A stretch of DNA of 64,000 bases from CALROG01 sp943369755 (GCA_943369755.1 CALROG020000003.1:96435-160434), one strand, 5' to 3'; counted from the first letter of the stretch, positions 49,733-58,129 are shown. Notes: generated from the letters alone by a model not told the origin. Made by a program: numbers and translations.

Positions 49733-50727
49733 TGATTCTGGACGGGCGTGATGCCAGGGCAATTGCACAGGCGGCGCAACAACTGGCGGCGGGTGAGCTG
49801 GTGGGCTTCCCGACCGAGACGGTTTACGGCCTGGGCGCTGACGCCTGCAACGACACTGCCGTGGCCAAAATTTTCGCGGCCAAAGGCCGACCCAGCGACC
49901 ATCCGCTGATCGTGCACCTGGCAGACGCATCGGGCGTGGAGCACTTTGCCGCCAATGTGCCAGCGTTTGCGCAGGCCTTGATGCAGGCCTTCTGGCCCGG
50001 CCCGCTGACCCTGATTCTGGCGCGCCGCGACGCTGTGGCCACAGCGTCGGCCGGGGGGCAAGCCTCGATCGGTCTGCGTTGCCCGTCGCACCCGGTGGCG
50101 CAGGCGCTGCTGCGGGCCTGCGCCAGCGCAACCCCCGCGGTGCTGGGCCTGTCGGGCCCCAGTGCCAATCGGTTTGGCCGCATCAGCCCGACCACGGCGG
50201 CCCATGTGCAGGCCGAGTTTGGCGATGCGTTGGCAGTGCTGGATGGCGGCCCCTGCGATGTGGGCATTGAGTCCACCATCATTGACTGCACCCGCGGGGT
50301 TCCGGTGCTGTTGCGCCCCGGCGTGCTGACCCGGGCACAGCTTGAAGCCGCCTGCGGCCAGCCAGTGCGCATGCCGCAGGAGCTGGCGTCACAGGCGCCG
50401 CGCGCCTCGGGCACGCTACAGGCGCACTACGCGCCCAAGGCCCGGGTGCGGCTGATGGACGGCCAGGCGCTGCAAACCGCGCTGGACCTGTTGGGGCCCG
50501 ACGCCGCTGCCTTGGCGATTTATTCGCGCATGATTCCCAGAACCGCCTCAACACGGGTGCTGCGCCGGCGCATGCCGGACGACGCGGTGGCCACGGCGCG
50601 GCAACTTTTCGCGGTGCTGCGCGAGTTTGACGCCACCGGGGTTTCGCTGATCTGGGTTGAGACGCCGCCCGACGGCCCCGAGTGGGAAGGGGTGCGCGAC
50701 CGGCTTCAGCGTGCTGCAGCGGCGTGA
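49732..50727 (+). CDS. L-threonylcarbamoyladenylate synthase, Sua5 type
   Basis: The 331-residue enzyme makes threonylcarbamoyl-AMP for the t6A37 modification of tRNA. The YrdC domain has QQLAAGELVGFPTETVYGLG, AKIFAAKGRPSDHPLIVHL, WPGPLTLILARR, IGLRCPSHPVAQALL and GLSGPSANRFGRISPTTA; the C-terminal Sua5 domain (ASGTLQAHYAPKARVRLMD; FAVLREFDATGVSLIWVETP) marks it as Sua5 rather than the short TsaC. Its ATG overlaps the purK stop by one base. The t6A partner tsaB lies about 4.5 kb downstream. Confidence 0.93.
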   Translation: MILDGRDARAIAQAAQQLAAGELVGFPTETVYGLGADACNDTAVAKIFAAKGRPSDHPLIVHLADASGVEHFAANVPAFAQALMQAFWPGPLTLILARRDAVATASAGGQASIGLRCPSHPVAQALLRACASATPAVLGLSGPSANRFGRISPTTAAHVQAEFGDALAVLDGGPCDVGIESTIIDCTRGVPVLLRPGVLTRAQLEAACGQPVRMPQELASQAPRASGTLQAHYAPKARVRLMDGQALQTALDLLGPDAAALAIYSRMIPRTASTRVLRRRMPDDAVATARQLFAVLREFDATGVSLIWVETPPDGPEWEGVRDRLQRAAAA

Positions 50728-50730
50728 ATG

Positions 50731-50806
50731 TAGCCCCCACGCTTGTCACTGCGTGTACTGCGCTGCCCCCCGGGGGGGCCAAGTTGCCTTGGGGCGGTCC
50801 GGCGGC
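50731..50806 (+). repeat. Dispersed repeat family B, copy 2, with a partial third copy
   Basis: GCCCCCACGCTTGTCACTGC, GTGTACTGCGCTGCCCCCC, a G-run and CGGTCCGGCGGCAAC follow the Sua5 stop. A truncated restart of the same element (GTGGCCCCCGCGCTTGTCAC) lies at about 50816-50836. The gap to the next gene contains nothing else recognisable apart from the ribosome site GGAGA at 50896-50900. Confidence 0.75.
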
Positions 50807-50905
50807 AACTTTGGTGTGGCCCCCGCGCTTGTCACTGGATGTGTTGCGCGCGGGGCACTGCTGCCCTGTCGTTAAACTACCGGCCAAGTACTTTTGGAGA
50901 ATTCA

Positions 50906-51859
50906 ATGACAAGAATCTGGTTGCGCCGCGCCGCGATGGCTGCGGTGTGCGCATCGGCCGCTTTGCTTGCGGCCTGCGGCTCGAGCAGCATCGAGTCCAC
51001 CCTGAAGCCCACGCGCTTCATCGCCTTTGGCGACGGTTTCAGCGACCTGGGTCAGGGCGGCAGCCGTTACACGGTGAACGACGGCAGCATCAATGTCTGG
51101 GCGCAGTACCTGGCCGCGTTGTTTGGCCCCGGGCTTAACGCTCAGGCGGCGGGCGGTTTGTCTTATGCGCAGGGCAATGCCCGGGTCACGGCCAAGCCGG
51201 ACGCAGCGGGCCTCACAGCCACCCTGACGGTTACCGAGCAGGTGAACAGTTTTCTGACCGGCAATACCATCGGCAATAACGACGTGGTGGTTATCAGCGG
51301 CGGCATCAGCGATATCGTGGCCCAGATGGCTGCGGTAACGGCTGGCACCCAGACCGGTGCGCAAATGGTTGCCAATGTGCGTCAGGCAGGCCGCGAACTC
51401 GGCGCGCAGGTGCGCCGACTGGTGGCTGCGGGAGGCAAGTATGTGGTGGTCACCGGCAGCTACAACTTGGGTCGCTCGCCCTGGGCCTCGGCCATTGGCC
51501 AGGGTGCGCTGCTGGAAGAAGCCAGCCTTCGCTTCAACGAGGAGTTGCTGGTGTCGATTGTTGATTTGGGTGGCAACGTGCTCTATGTGGACGCGGCGCT
51601 GCACTTCAACCTGGTAACCGCCAACCCGGCCAGCTACAACATGAGCGACGCGGCCGGCGTGGTCTGCACCACGGTTGATGCCGGTGCAGGTATTGGTACG
51701 GGCACCCGCCAGGTCAATTCGGCGCTGTGCAATGCCAGCACCATTGTGACCGGTGTGGACTACGCCAGGTTTGTGTTTGCGGATCGCATCTACCCGACGC
51801 CGCAGGCGCATCGCCAGTTTGGTGAATATGCCTACAACCGGATCAAGGCGCGCTGGTAA
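50906..51859 (+). CDS. GDSL/SGNH-fold lipoprotein lacking catalytic residues
   Basis: The 317-residue product starts at ATG 50906 (GGAGA 5 bp upstream) with a lipoprotein signal (ASAALLAACGSSS, lipid Cys 24). The fold matches SGNH lipases/esterases of the autotransporter-esterase type: FIAFGDGFSDLG in block I, GGLSYAQGNARV in block II, VVVISGGISDIV in block III and FADRIYPTPQAHRQFGEYAY in block V. The nucleophile Ser of GDSx is Gly 44, the block III Asn position is Ser 135, and the block V Asp-x-x-His is Asp 293-x-x-Tyr 296. It is probably a non-catalytic member or uses other residues. A strong terminator follows. Confidence 0.85.
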   Translation: MTRIWLRRAAMAAVCASAALLAACGSSSIESTLKPTRFIAFGDGFSDLGQGGSRYTVNDGSINVWAQYLAALFGPGLNAQAAGGLSYAQGNARVTAKPDAAGLTATLTVTEQVNSFLTGNTIGNNDVVVISGGISDIVAQMAAVTAGTQTGAQMVANVRQAGRELGAQVRRLVAAGGKYVVVTGSYNLGRSPWASAIGQGALLEEASLRFNEELLVSIVDLGGNVLYVDAALHFNLVTANPASYNMSDAAGVVCTTVDAGAGIGTGTRQVNSALCNASTIVTGVDYARFVFADRIYPTPQAHRQFGEYAYNRIKARW

Positions 51860-51877
51860 AGCGCCCGGTTGAACCCG

Positions 51878-51906
51878 AAAAAAAGCGCCCCGCAGGGCGC
51901 TTTTTT
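51878..51906. terminator. Bidirectional Rho-independent terminator
   Basis: An A-run with GCGCCC, loop CGCA and GGGCGC with a T-run form a symmetric terminator between the convergent SGNH-fold and lipase genes. It serves both strands. Confidence 0.93.
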
Positions 51907-51923
51907 GTTGTTGCCGGGAGCGC

Positions 51924-53234
51924 TTACTTCACGGTATCAAACACCGCACGGGCCTGGGCGTGGCAGAACGGCGGCTCGTAGGTGCCGTGGTAGTTGCTGT
52001 AGTAGGTAGCGAAGGCTGCTGAGGCGGGGTCCGTTGGTGCGCGGCCGCCGGGGCCGTACGTGGCCTGCACGAACGGGTCGACGTCGACCGAGGTGACGTT
52101 GGTCAGGTTGCGGCTGGCGAAGTCGGCCATGGCCACGTTCTGGTGCACGGCCGGCGGTACGGTCGGGTCGCCAGCGCCACCACACAGCAGGGTGCGGGCG
52201 CGCGGGTTCCAGCCCAACAAATCGTTGCGCTTTGCCGCCAGAAACAGCGGGCTGTTGACGTTGGTCTGGGCGTCGGCCAGGAATGCGGCCTGAAACACCG
52301 CGTCGCGCGCCTGGTTGGGGGTTTCGCCCGCCGCGCCGGGCAGTGTGCCGGTGGTCACCAGGGTGGTGTAGGTCAGTGTCGGGCTGGGCAGCAGGTTCTC
52401 GATGTAGTTCGAATACGGCAACTTGAACGCCTGGGTAACGTTTGAATAAATGTTGCCGTAGACCTTTTGCCAGGCCGTCACCAGGTAGGGCACGAAGAAC
52501 TGCACGCCGGCAATGGCATTGGGGATCCTCAGCGACGCCGAGAGGTTGTACGGGCCCGCCAGGTGAGCACCCGCAACGACGTTGATTTCGCCCGCGATGT
52601 CGCGCTCAATCGCCCGGTGGGTGGCCATGGAAGCGTGGCCGCCTTGTGAATAGCCGGTCAGCATGACCTTGCCCGAGAGGCTGATGCTTTGCAGCGCCGC
52701 GATGTTGCGCACCGCCCGAATCGAGTCGATGACCGAGGTGGCTTCGGAATCTGCATGCAGGTAGGGGTGGTAGGAATAGCTGGACTTGGCAAAACCCAGG
52801 TAGTCTGTGGCCACCACGGCATAGCCCTGCGCGGCGTACATGGCCATCAGCAAGCCGGTTTCGCCGTCCGCGGGGTTGGCCAGGGTGCGCGGCTTTTGCA
52901 CGTCGGTGCCCTTGGCATAGGCCACCAGGGGGAACGGGCCGGTGCATGCGCCACCGGGCACAAGCAGGACGCCAGAGGCGTTGGTGGCTTCGCCGTTGAC
53001 GCCAACGGTGGCGTAGTTCAGGGACATCACGCGCACATCGCACTTGGCTTTGCCGCTGATGGCTTGCAGGCCGGTGGCGGCGGTGCTGGTGTCCAGTTGG
53101 GCGGCGGTCAAGGAGGCCACGGTCTGCGGGGTTTCCTTGATCGCGCCACGCGCGTTGTCGTCTCCGCCTCCGCCGCCGCAGGCTGCCAGCAGGGATGCGG
53201 CCGCCACTGCGGTCAGTACGTGAAGTCTCGTCAT
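51924..53234 (-). CDS. Secretory lipase-family alpha/beta-hydrolase lipoprotein
   Basis: The 436-residue protein has a lipoprotein signal (AVAAASLLAACGGGGGDD, lipid Cys about residue 19). The alpha/beta-hydrolase core has a nucleophile elbow GYSQGGHAS, an upstream strand/loop (GYAVVATDYLGFAKS), and a late segment CGGAGDPTVPPAVHQNVA likely to hold the catalytic Asp and His. The pattern resembles fungal-type secretory lipases (LIP family) and related bacterial esterases acting on lipids or polyesters. It is monocistronic and convergent with the SGNH-fold gene. Confidence 0.87.
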   Translation of the reverse strand: MTRLHVLTAVAAASLLAACGGGGGDDNARGAIKETPQTVASLTAAQLDTSTAATGLQAISGKAKCDVRVMSLNYATVGVNGEATNASGVLLVPGGACTGPFPLVAYAKGTDVQKPRTLANPADGETGLLMAMYAAQGYAVVATDYLGFAKSSYSYHPYLHADSEATSVIDSIRAVRNIAALQSISLSGKVMLTGYSQGGHASMATHRAIERDIAGEINVVAGAHLAGPYNLSASLRIPNAIAGVQFFVPYLVTAWQKVYGNIYSNVTQAFKLPYSNYIENLLPSPTLTYTTLVTTGTLPGAAGETPNQARDAVFQAAFLADAQTNVNSPLFLAAKRNDLLGWNPRARTLLCGGAGDPTVPPAVHQNVAMADFASRNLTNVTSVDVDPFVQATYGPGGRAPTDPASAAFATYYSNYHGTYEPPFCHAQARAVFDTVK

Positions 53235-53378
53235 GTCGTCTCCTTTGATGAAAATAGAACGGGCGTGCGTTTTAAACCATTCATGCTAAATCCGCCGACT
53301 CAGCCGTGGTCACGGGGTAAGTACGGGGTTGGCACCGGGGAAGCCGGTGGCGCGTCGCCAAGGTGACGCGTCAACCGG

Positions 53379-53636
53379 TCAGCGAAAGCGCAGCTTCATC
53401 CCCAGGATGGCCAGCGCCAGGGCCAGCGTGATGGCGTTGGCCACCACGATAGGCCAGGCCTTGAGCGCGATGCCATACACCAGCCACAGCCCCACGCCGG
53501 CCGTGAACACGCTGTACATGCCCAGCGAAATGCCGCGCACGTCGCGGGTGCGAAAAGTCAGCCAGGCCTGCGGCACGAAGCTGCTGGTGGTCAGGAAAGC
53601 GGCGAGGTAGCCGATCAGCTCGGGCGATGTCGTCAT
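53379..53636 (-). CDS. SemiSWEET-family sugar transporter
   Basis: The 85-residue protein has three membrane helices with the PQ-loop motif (LTTSSFVPQAWLTFRTRDVR, GISLGMYSVFTAGVGLWLVY). Bacterial SemiSWEETs work as dimers and carry sugars down their gradient. It lies 8 bp downstream of dacB and is likely cotranscribed with it, though no functional link is obvious. Confidence 0.93.
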   Translation of the reverse strand: MTTSPELIGYLAAFLTTSSFVPQAWLTFRTRDVRGISLGMYSVFTAGVGLWLVYGIALKAWPIVVANAITLALALAILGMKLRFR

Positions 53637-53644
53637 TGGGTGCC

Positions 53645-55042
53645 TCAGTTGTCGCGTGCGGTCCAGTCGATCAGCGCGTCCAGCGCCGGTCGCGCCGCAT
53701 TGGCGTTGGGGTGGTTGATGACGGCTACCAGCACATGGCGCCGGCCGCTGGCACCCAGCACATAGCCGGCCACACCCGCCACGTCACGCAGGCTGCCGGT
53801 CTTCAGGTGGGCGGTGCCGCCTTTGCTGCGGCTGCGCCGCAGCGTACCGTCCACCCCGGTGATGGGCAGCGACGAAACCAGCTCTGGCATGAACGGCGAG
53901 GCCCAGGCCGCCTGCAGCAGTCGCCCCAGCGCCTGGGCACTGATGCGAGACTCGCGCGACAGGCCCGAGCCGTTGTCCAGCAGCGGCGCGTCGGCGGCGC
54001 CAAAGCGCGCCAGCCACCACTGGCGCAGCAGTTCACGCGAGCCCTCGGCAGTGCCCTGCCCCTTTTGCTGCAGGCTGAGCGTAAGAAACAGTTGCTGCGC
54101 CATCACGTTGTTGCTGTACTTGTTGATGTCGCGAATTACCTCGGCCAGGGCCGGCGACTGCACCTCAAAGGTCGGCAAAAGCGCTGGCGGCACCCGCCCG
54201 CTGCGCACCTGGCCGGCCAGCTTGCCGCCCAGCGCGGCCCACAGGCCGGCCACGGTGCGGCTGGCATAGCTGCGCGGGTCGGCATACGCGAGGGGCCAAA
54301 CCCGTTCACCGCAAGCGGCCGGGTACGCGCCGGAAAAGCGCAGGCGCGTCGGGTCTGAAAAGTCAGCTTTGAGCGCGCCGCGCCAGTCGCCGCAGTCGCC
54401 GGCTTGCAGCGCCAGGCTGGCAGGGGCCAGCAGTCCGGCCAGCGGTGGCTCCACATGCACCTGTGCGATGTTGGCGCTGCGGTCGGGCACAAAGGTGATG
54501 ACCAGGGCCTTGTAGTTCAGCAGCAAGGCGTCGGCCGCGGCGTTGTAGGGGCGCAGTGGCTCGCCATCAAATGCCCCCGGGTTGGGGTCAGTGGCTTCAA
54601 ATGCGCTGTGGTCCAGCACGATGTCGCCTGCTATCTGCTGCACGCCCAGGCCTTGCACCCGGCGCAGCAGCAGCCACAGCCGCTCTACCACCAGCTTGGG
54701 GTCGCCCTGGCCCTTGATGTACAGGTTGCCAAACAGCGTGCCGTCGCGTACTGCGCCTTCCACATAGACCGGTGTGGCCCAGCTAAAGGCCGGGCCGAGC
54801 TGCTCCAGCGCGGCGTAAGTGGTGACCAGCTTCATCAGCGACGCCGGGTTCACCGGCACATTGCTGCGGTAGGCCAGGCGTGGCGCGGTTTTGCCGTCTA
54901 CATCGGAGACCAGCAGTGTCAAGGCCTCGCGCGGCACTTTGGCGCGGGCCAGCGCGGCGTCTACCTCCGGCGGAAGGGTTTGGGCGGTGCTGGCCAGCGG
55001 CAGCAGCAACAACAAGGCCAGAAGTCGGCACGCAAGGGTCAT
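53645..55042 (-). CDS. dacB: D-alanyl-D-alanine carboxypeptidase/endopeptidase (PBP4)
   Basis: The 465-residue periplasmic enzyme (from ATG 55042, MTLACRLLALLLLLPLAST, signal peptide) trims and cleaves peptidoglycan crosslinks. The serine active-site set is complete: SLMK (in NPASLMKLVTTYAALEQLG), SNN (INKYSNNVMAQQLF) and KTG (HLKTGSLRDVAGVAGY). The large insert typical of class C PBPs lies between the first two motifs. ATG 55081 upstream is in frame but falls in a 15 bp inverted repeat and adds no useful sequence. Confidence 0.95.
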   Translation of the reverse strand: MTLACRLLALLLLLPLASTAQTLPPEVDAALARAKVPREALTLLVSDVDGKTAPRLAYRSNVPVNPASLMKLVTTYAALEQLGPAFSWATPVYVEGAVRDGTLFGNLYIKGQGDPKLVVERLWLLLRRVQGLGVQQIAGDIVLDHSAFEATDPNPGAFDGEPLRPYNAAADALLLNYKALVITFVPDRSANIAQVHVEPPLAGLLAPASLALQAGDCGDWRGALKADFSDPTRLRFSGAYPAACGERVWPLAYADPRSYASRTVAGLWAALGGKLAGQVRSGRVPPALLPTFEVQSPALAEVIRDINKYSNNVMAQQLFLTLSLQQKGQGTAEGSRELLRQWWLARFGAADAPLLDNGSGLSRESRISAQALGRLLQAAWASPFMPELVSSLPITGVDGTLRRSRSKGGTAHLKTGSLRDVAGVAGYVLGASGRRHVLVAVINHPNANAARPALDALIDWTARDN

Positions 55043-55078
55043 GGGCCGATTATCGAGCGCGCGGATAATCGGCCCATG
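55040..55078. repeat. Perfect 15 bp inverted repeat between dacB and tsaB
   Basis: CATGGGCCGATTATC (55040-55054), a 9-base GC spacer and the exact reverse complement (55064-55078). The left arm contains the dacB start codon (CAT on plus). It could be an operator or a structured dacB leader. Confidence 0.7.
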
Positions 55079-55138
55079 CAACCCTCAACGCCATTGGCCC
55101 CCGCGACGGTTCGACGAGGTGCCATGCCGACTGGTGAG

Positions 55139-55199
55139 CGCTATACATTTCATAGTGGCTCACGCAATATCCACGCGGGCTGCAGCCGGATTTGACCGG
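55139..55199 (+). repeat. Dispersed repeat family A, copy 7 (upstream of tsaB)
   Basis: GCTATACATTTCATAGTGGC, TCACGCAATATCCACGCGGG, CTGCAGCCGGATTTGACC. It ends about 15 bp before the tsaB ATG, so it forms most of the tsaB leader. Confidence 0.88.
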
Positions 55200-55213
55200 A
55201 TTACCAAGCCAAA

Positions 55214-55933
55214 ATGAAGCTCCTGGCCTTTGATACCAGCACTGAAGCACTGTCGATTGCCGTGGGGCAATGGCATGGCAGCGGGCCACTGCAACTGTGG
55301 CAGCACAGCGGGGTCGGTGGCGCGCAGGCCTCAACGACGCTGATTCCGCAGGCGCTGGCGTTGCTGGGCGAGGCTGGCATTGCCCTGCACCAGCTTGACG
55401 CCATTGCCTTTGGTGCCGGGCCGGGTTCCTTTACCGGGCTGCGTACTGCCTGTTCGGTGGCCCAGGGGCTGGCATTTGGCGCTGGCGTGCCGGTGTTGCC
55501 CATGGACACTCTGCTGGCCGTTGCCCAGGACGCTTACGAGCGTACCGGGGCGACCCGCGTGCAGGCGCTGCTGGACGCCCGGATGGACGAGGTCTACACC
55601 GCGGCCTACCAGTGGCTGGGTGGCAATTGGCAGCAGCAGGGCGACTTTGCGTTGTGTCGGCCCGAGGCGCTGGCCCTGGCGCCCGGCTGGGTGCTGGCGG
55701 GCAATGCATTTGCGGCCTATGGTGCACGCCTGCCGGGTGATGCGGCGCAGCGCATCGACGCGCTGCCCACCGCAGCGGCCATGCTGCGCCTGGCACCGGC
55801 CCTGTTGGCCGCCGGGCGGGCACTGCCACCGGACCAGGCCCTGCCGCGCTACGTTCGCGATAAAGTCGCCAAAACAACCGCCGAACGCGCGGCCGAGCGT
55901 GCCGCCGCCGCACCCCACATAACCGCCCCATGA
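55214..55933 (+). CDS. tsaB: tRNA threonylcarbamoyladenosine biosynthesis protein TsaB
   Basis: The 239-residue protein has the ASKHA-like N-terminus (LLAFDTSTEALSIAVG), LIPQALALLGEAGIALHQLD and GAGPGSFTGLRTACSVAQGL. It is the scaffold partner of TsaD in t6A37 synthesis, linked in function to the Sua5 gene upstream. It overlaps rimI by four bases (ATGA). Confidence 0.95.
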   Translation: MKLLAFDTSTEALSIAVGQWHGSGPLQLWQHSGVGGAQASTTLIPQALALLGEAGIALHQLDAIAFGAGPGSFTGLRTACSVAQGLAFGAGVPVLPMDTLLAVAQDAYERTGATRVQALLDARMDEVYTAAYQWLGGNWQQQGDFALCRPEALALAPGWVLAGNAFAAYGARLPGDAAQRIDALPTAAAMLRLAPALLAAGRALPPDQALPRYVRDKVAKTTAERAAERAAAAPHITAP

Positions 55934-56397
55934 GCGCCGTATTCAAGTCCATCGAGGCCCGCTTCGAGCCGCTGACCGAAGCGCGGCTGCAGCGCGTGTT
56001 GGCGATTGAGCAGGCGGCCTATGCCCAACCCTGGTCACCTGGCAACTTCACTGACTCGCTCAAGGCCGGTTACCAGGCGCTGCTGCTGCTGGCCGACGAC
56101 GAGGTGCTGGGTTACTTTGTTGCCATGAAGGGCGTGGACGAGGTGCATTTGCTCAACATCACCGTTGCGCCAGTGCACCAGGCCCAGGGCTGGGGCCGGG
56201 TCATGCTGGACGCACTGGCGATCTGGTCGCGCGGTCAGGGCGCGCAATGGCTTTGGCTTGAGGTGCGCGCCAGCAATGCGCGGGCCCAGCAAATCTACCA
56301 GCGCTACGGCTACCGCCGGGTCGGTGAACGCAAGGGCTACTACCCGGCGGGCCAGGGGCGGCGCGAGGACGCCGTCGTGATGAGTTTGCGGCTATGA
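55930..56397 (+). CDS. rimI: Ribosomal protein S18-alanine N-acetyltransferase RimI
   Basis: The 155-residue GNAT enzyme has the N-terminal RVLAIEQAAYAQPWSPGNF, the acetyl-CoA loop QAQGWGRVMLDALAIWSRGQ and the C-terminal YQRYGYRRVGERKGYYPAG. Overlap with tsaB and the next gene on both sides (ATGA) indicates a tsaB-rimI-udg operon, a common arrangement in beta-proteobacteria. Confidence 0.94.
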   Translation: MSAVFKSIEARFEPLTEARLQRVLAIEQAAYAQPWSPGNFTDSLKAGYQALLLLADDEVLGYFVAMKGVDEVHLLNITVAPVHQAQGWGRVMLDALAIWSRGQGAQWLWLEVRASNARAQQIYQRYGYRRVGERKGYYPAGQGRREDAVVMSLRL

Positions 56398-57203
56398 GCC
56401 TGGACCTGGACAGTCGCCAGCGCGCAATGCTGGCCGAGATCGGGGTCAAGGTCTGGTCGCCGCTGTCGCAGCCCCAGGCCCAGGTGCTGGTGGCCCAGCC
56501 GGGGGTGCCGCAACCCGCCTTTGTGGCCCTCGCGCCGCTACCGGTGCAAGCGCCCATGGCGCGCCCGTCAGAGCATCAGGCCCCTGCACAGGCCAGCGCG
56601 CCCCGGGTGTTGCGAGCGCAGCCCGAGGGCGTGTCCGCCATGGGCTGGCCCGCCCTGCGAGAGGCCGTGGCGAACTGCCAGGCCTGCAAGCTTTGCAATG
56701 GCCGCAGCCAAACCGTGTTTGGCGTGGGTGACGAGCAGGCCGACTGGCTGATCGTGGGCGAGGCACCGGGCGAGTACGAAGATTTGCAGGGTGAGCCGTA
56801 CCTGGGCTCTGCCGGCACGCTGCTGGACAACATGCTCAAGGCGCTGGGCCTGAACCGGCACAACAAGGTGTTTATGGTCAATGCGCTCAAATGCCGCCCG
56901 ACCGGCGACCGCAACCCTGAGCCGGATGAACTGGCGCAGTGCGAGCCGTTCTTGAAGCGACAGGTTGAATTGCTGCAACCCAAGGTGATTCTGGCGATGG
57001 GCCGCTTCGCGGTACAGGCGCTGTTGCAATCGGCTGAGCCAATTGGCAAGCTGCGCGGCCAGGTGCATCAGTACCAGGGCGTGCCGGTGGTGGTGACCTA
57101 CGACCCGGCTTACCTGCTGCGCAGTCTGCCCGACAAGGCAAAGGCCTGGGCCGACCTGTGCCTGGCCCGCACTGTGGTGGATCAGCCGCCGCCCGCCACG
57201 TAG
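56394..57203 (+). CDS. Family 4 uracil-DNA glycosylase-like protein
   Basis: The 269-residue protein has a Pro/Ala-rich N-terminal extension (about 1-85) and then a type 4 UDG core. Visible are iron-sulfur Cys residues (CQACKLC, later ALKCRP and AQCEPFL), motif 1 VGEAPGEYEDLQGEPYLGSA, and motif 2 at VVVTYDPAYLLRSLPDKAKA. Family 4 enzymes normally have His-Pro in motif 2; here the His position is Asp 237, so activity may be altered. It starts inside the rimI stop. Its 3' end overlaps the convergent glycosyltransferase by 22 bases. Confidence 0.85.
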   Translation: MSLDLDSRQRAMLAEIGVKVWSPLSQPQAQVLVAQPGVPQPAFVALAPLPVQAPMARPSEHQAPAQASAPRVLRAQPEGVSAMGWPALREAVANCQACKLCNGRSQTVFGVGDEQADWLIVGEAPGEYEDLQGEPYLGSAGTLLDNMLKALGLNRHNKVFMVNALKCRPTGDRNPEPDELAQCEPFLKRQVELLQPKVILAMGRFAVQALLQSAEPIGKLRGQVHQYQGVPVVVTYDPAYLLRSLPDKAKAWADLCLARTVVDQPPPAT

Positions 57204-58129
57204 GCCCGCGCCGCCAGCGTGCGCGCGGCGTAGTCAATGCCACTGAAAGCCGCGTAGTCCGCCAGGCTTCGCACAAGCCCCAAGCTGTAGATGCCGAGGT
57301 CGTCGCCACGCACCAGTGCGCCCAGGCGAGCGCGCGAGCGCTGCTCCAGCGTCCACCAGGTTTGGCTGCGCTGGCGGTCGGTCTCGGCGTCCCAGTGCAG
57401 CGGGCGCGGTGGCGCGCCGGCCTCCGGGGTGTTGTACAGGTGGTAGATGGGCAGGGCCGGGGTGTGAAAGATGTCCCAGCCGTGGGTGTACAGCCGGGCG
57501 GCCAGCGCCTGCTCTTCGCCATGAAAGTAGTAATGCGGGTCGTAGGGCAGGGCCTGGGCAAACCGGCCTGGTGCAAACAGGCAACCCGCACCCACATGAA
57601 AGCCCGGCACCGGCGCGTCAGTTGCCACCGGGTGGGCCTCGAACGCCAGCACCGGGTGGTCGGCCTCAAAGGTCACGCCGGGTTTGAGCACATGGGCCAG
57701 CACCTGCGGTGTGGTCGGCTTGTGTACCACCACGCCGTTTTGCAGCACAAACGGGTGCGGGTAAGCAGAGATCACAAAGCCTGCGCGCCCCACGGCCAGT
57801 GCTTGCGCCTGCTGGATCAGCCGTTGATCCCAGTCGGGCTCAAAGTCGGTATGGGAATCGATTTGAAAGAACCAGTCTTCGCCGTCATAAAACGACATTG
57901 CGATGGCACGGGCCCAGCAAGGCCCGCGCGCATGCAGCGGGTCAATGCGCACCTGGCTCAGCCGGGCCGGCCCGACATCGGCGGCGGTCAATGCCGGGTG
58001 GTCCGCCGGACTCTGGTCCACCACCGCGAAGTGCAACGCCTGCGGCCAGCGCGCTGTTGCCAGCGCCCGCTTCACTGTGAAGTGCAGGACCGGGTCGCAG
58101 TAAGAGGCAATGCTGACAAAAATGCTCAT
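57182..58129 (-). CDS. GlcNAc-type (GT60-like) glycosyltransferase
   Basis: The 315-residue protein matches the GlcNAc glycosyltransferase family of Skp1-type enzymes: IFVSIASYCDPVLHFTVKRA at the start, ARGPCWARAIAMSFYDGEDW, the metal-site motif FQIDSHTDFEPDWD (Asp-Ser-His in place of DxD), GAGCLFAPGRFAQALPYDPH and YYFHGEEQALAARLYTHGWD. It has no signal peptide or membrane helix, so it acts in the cytoplasm. The acceptor is unknown. It is divergent from the large TpsA adhesin gene, about 250 bp away, which raises but does not prove a role in adhesin glycosylation. Confidence 0.85.
   Translation of the reverse strand: MSIFVSIASYCDPVLHFTVKRALATARWPQALHFAVVDQSPADHPALTAADVGPARLSQVRIDPLHARGPCWARAIAMSFYDGEDWFFQIDSHTDFEPDWDQRLIQQAQALAVGRAGFVISAYPHPFVLQNGVVVHKPTTPQVLAHVLKPGVTFEADHPVLAFEAHPVATDAPVPGFHVGAGCLFAPGRFAQALPYDPHYYFHGEEQALAARLYTHGWDIFHTPALPIYHLYNTPEAGAPPRPLHWDAETDRQRSQTWWTLEQRSRARLGALVRGDDLGIYSLGLVRSLADYAAFSGIDYAARTLAARAYVAGGG

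Noticed and set aside
55076..55195. 39-codon plus-strand frame between dacB and tsaB
   Set aside because: It starts in the inverted repeat and ends in dispersed repeat copy 7, has no ribosome site and no hydrophobic or conserved pattern.
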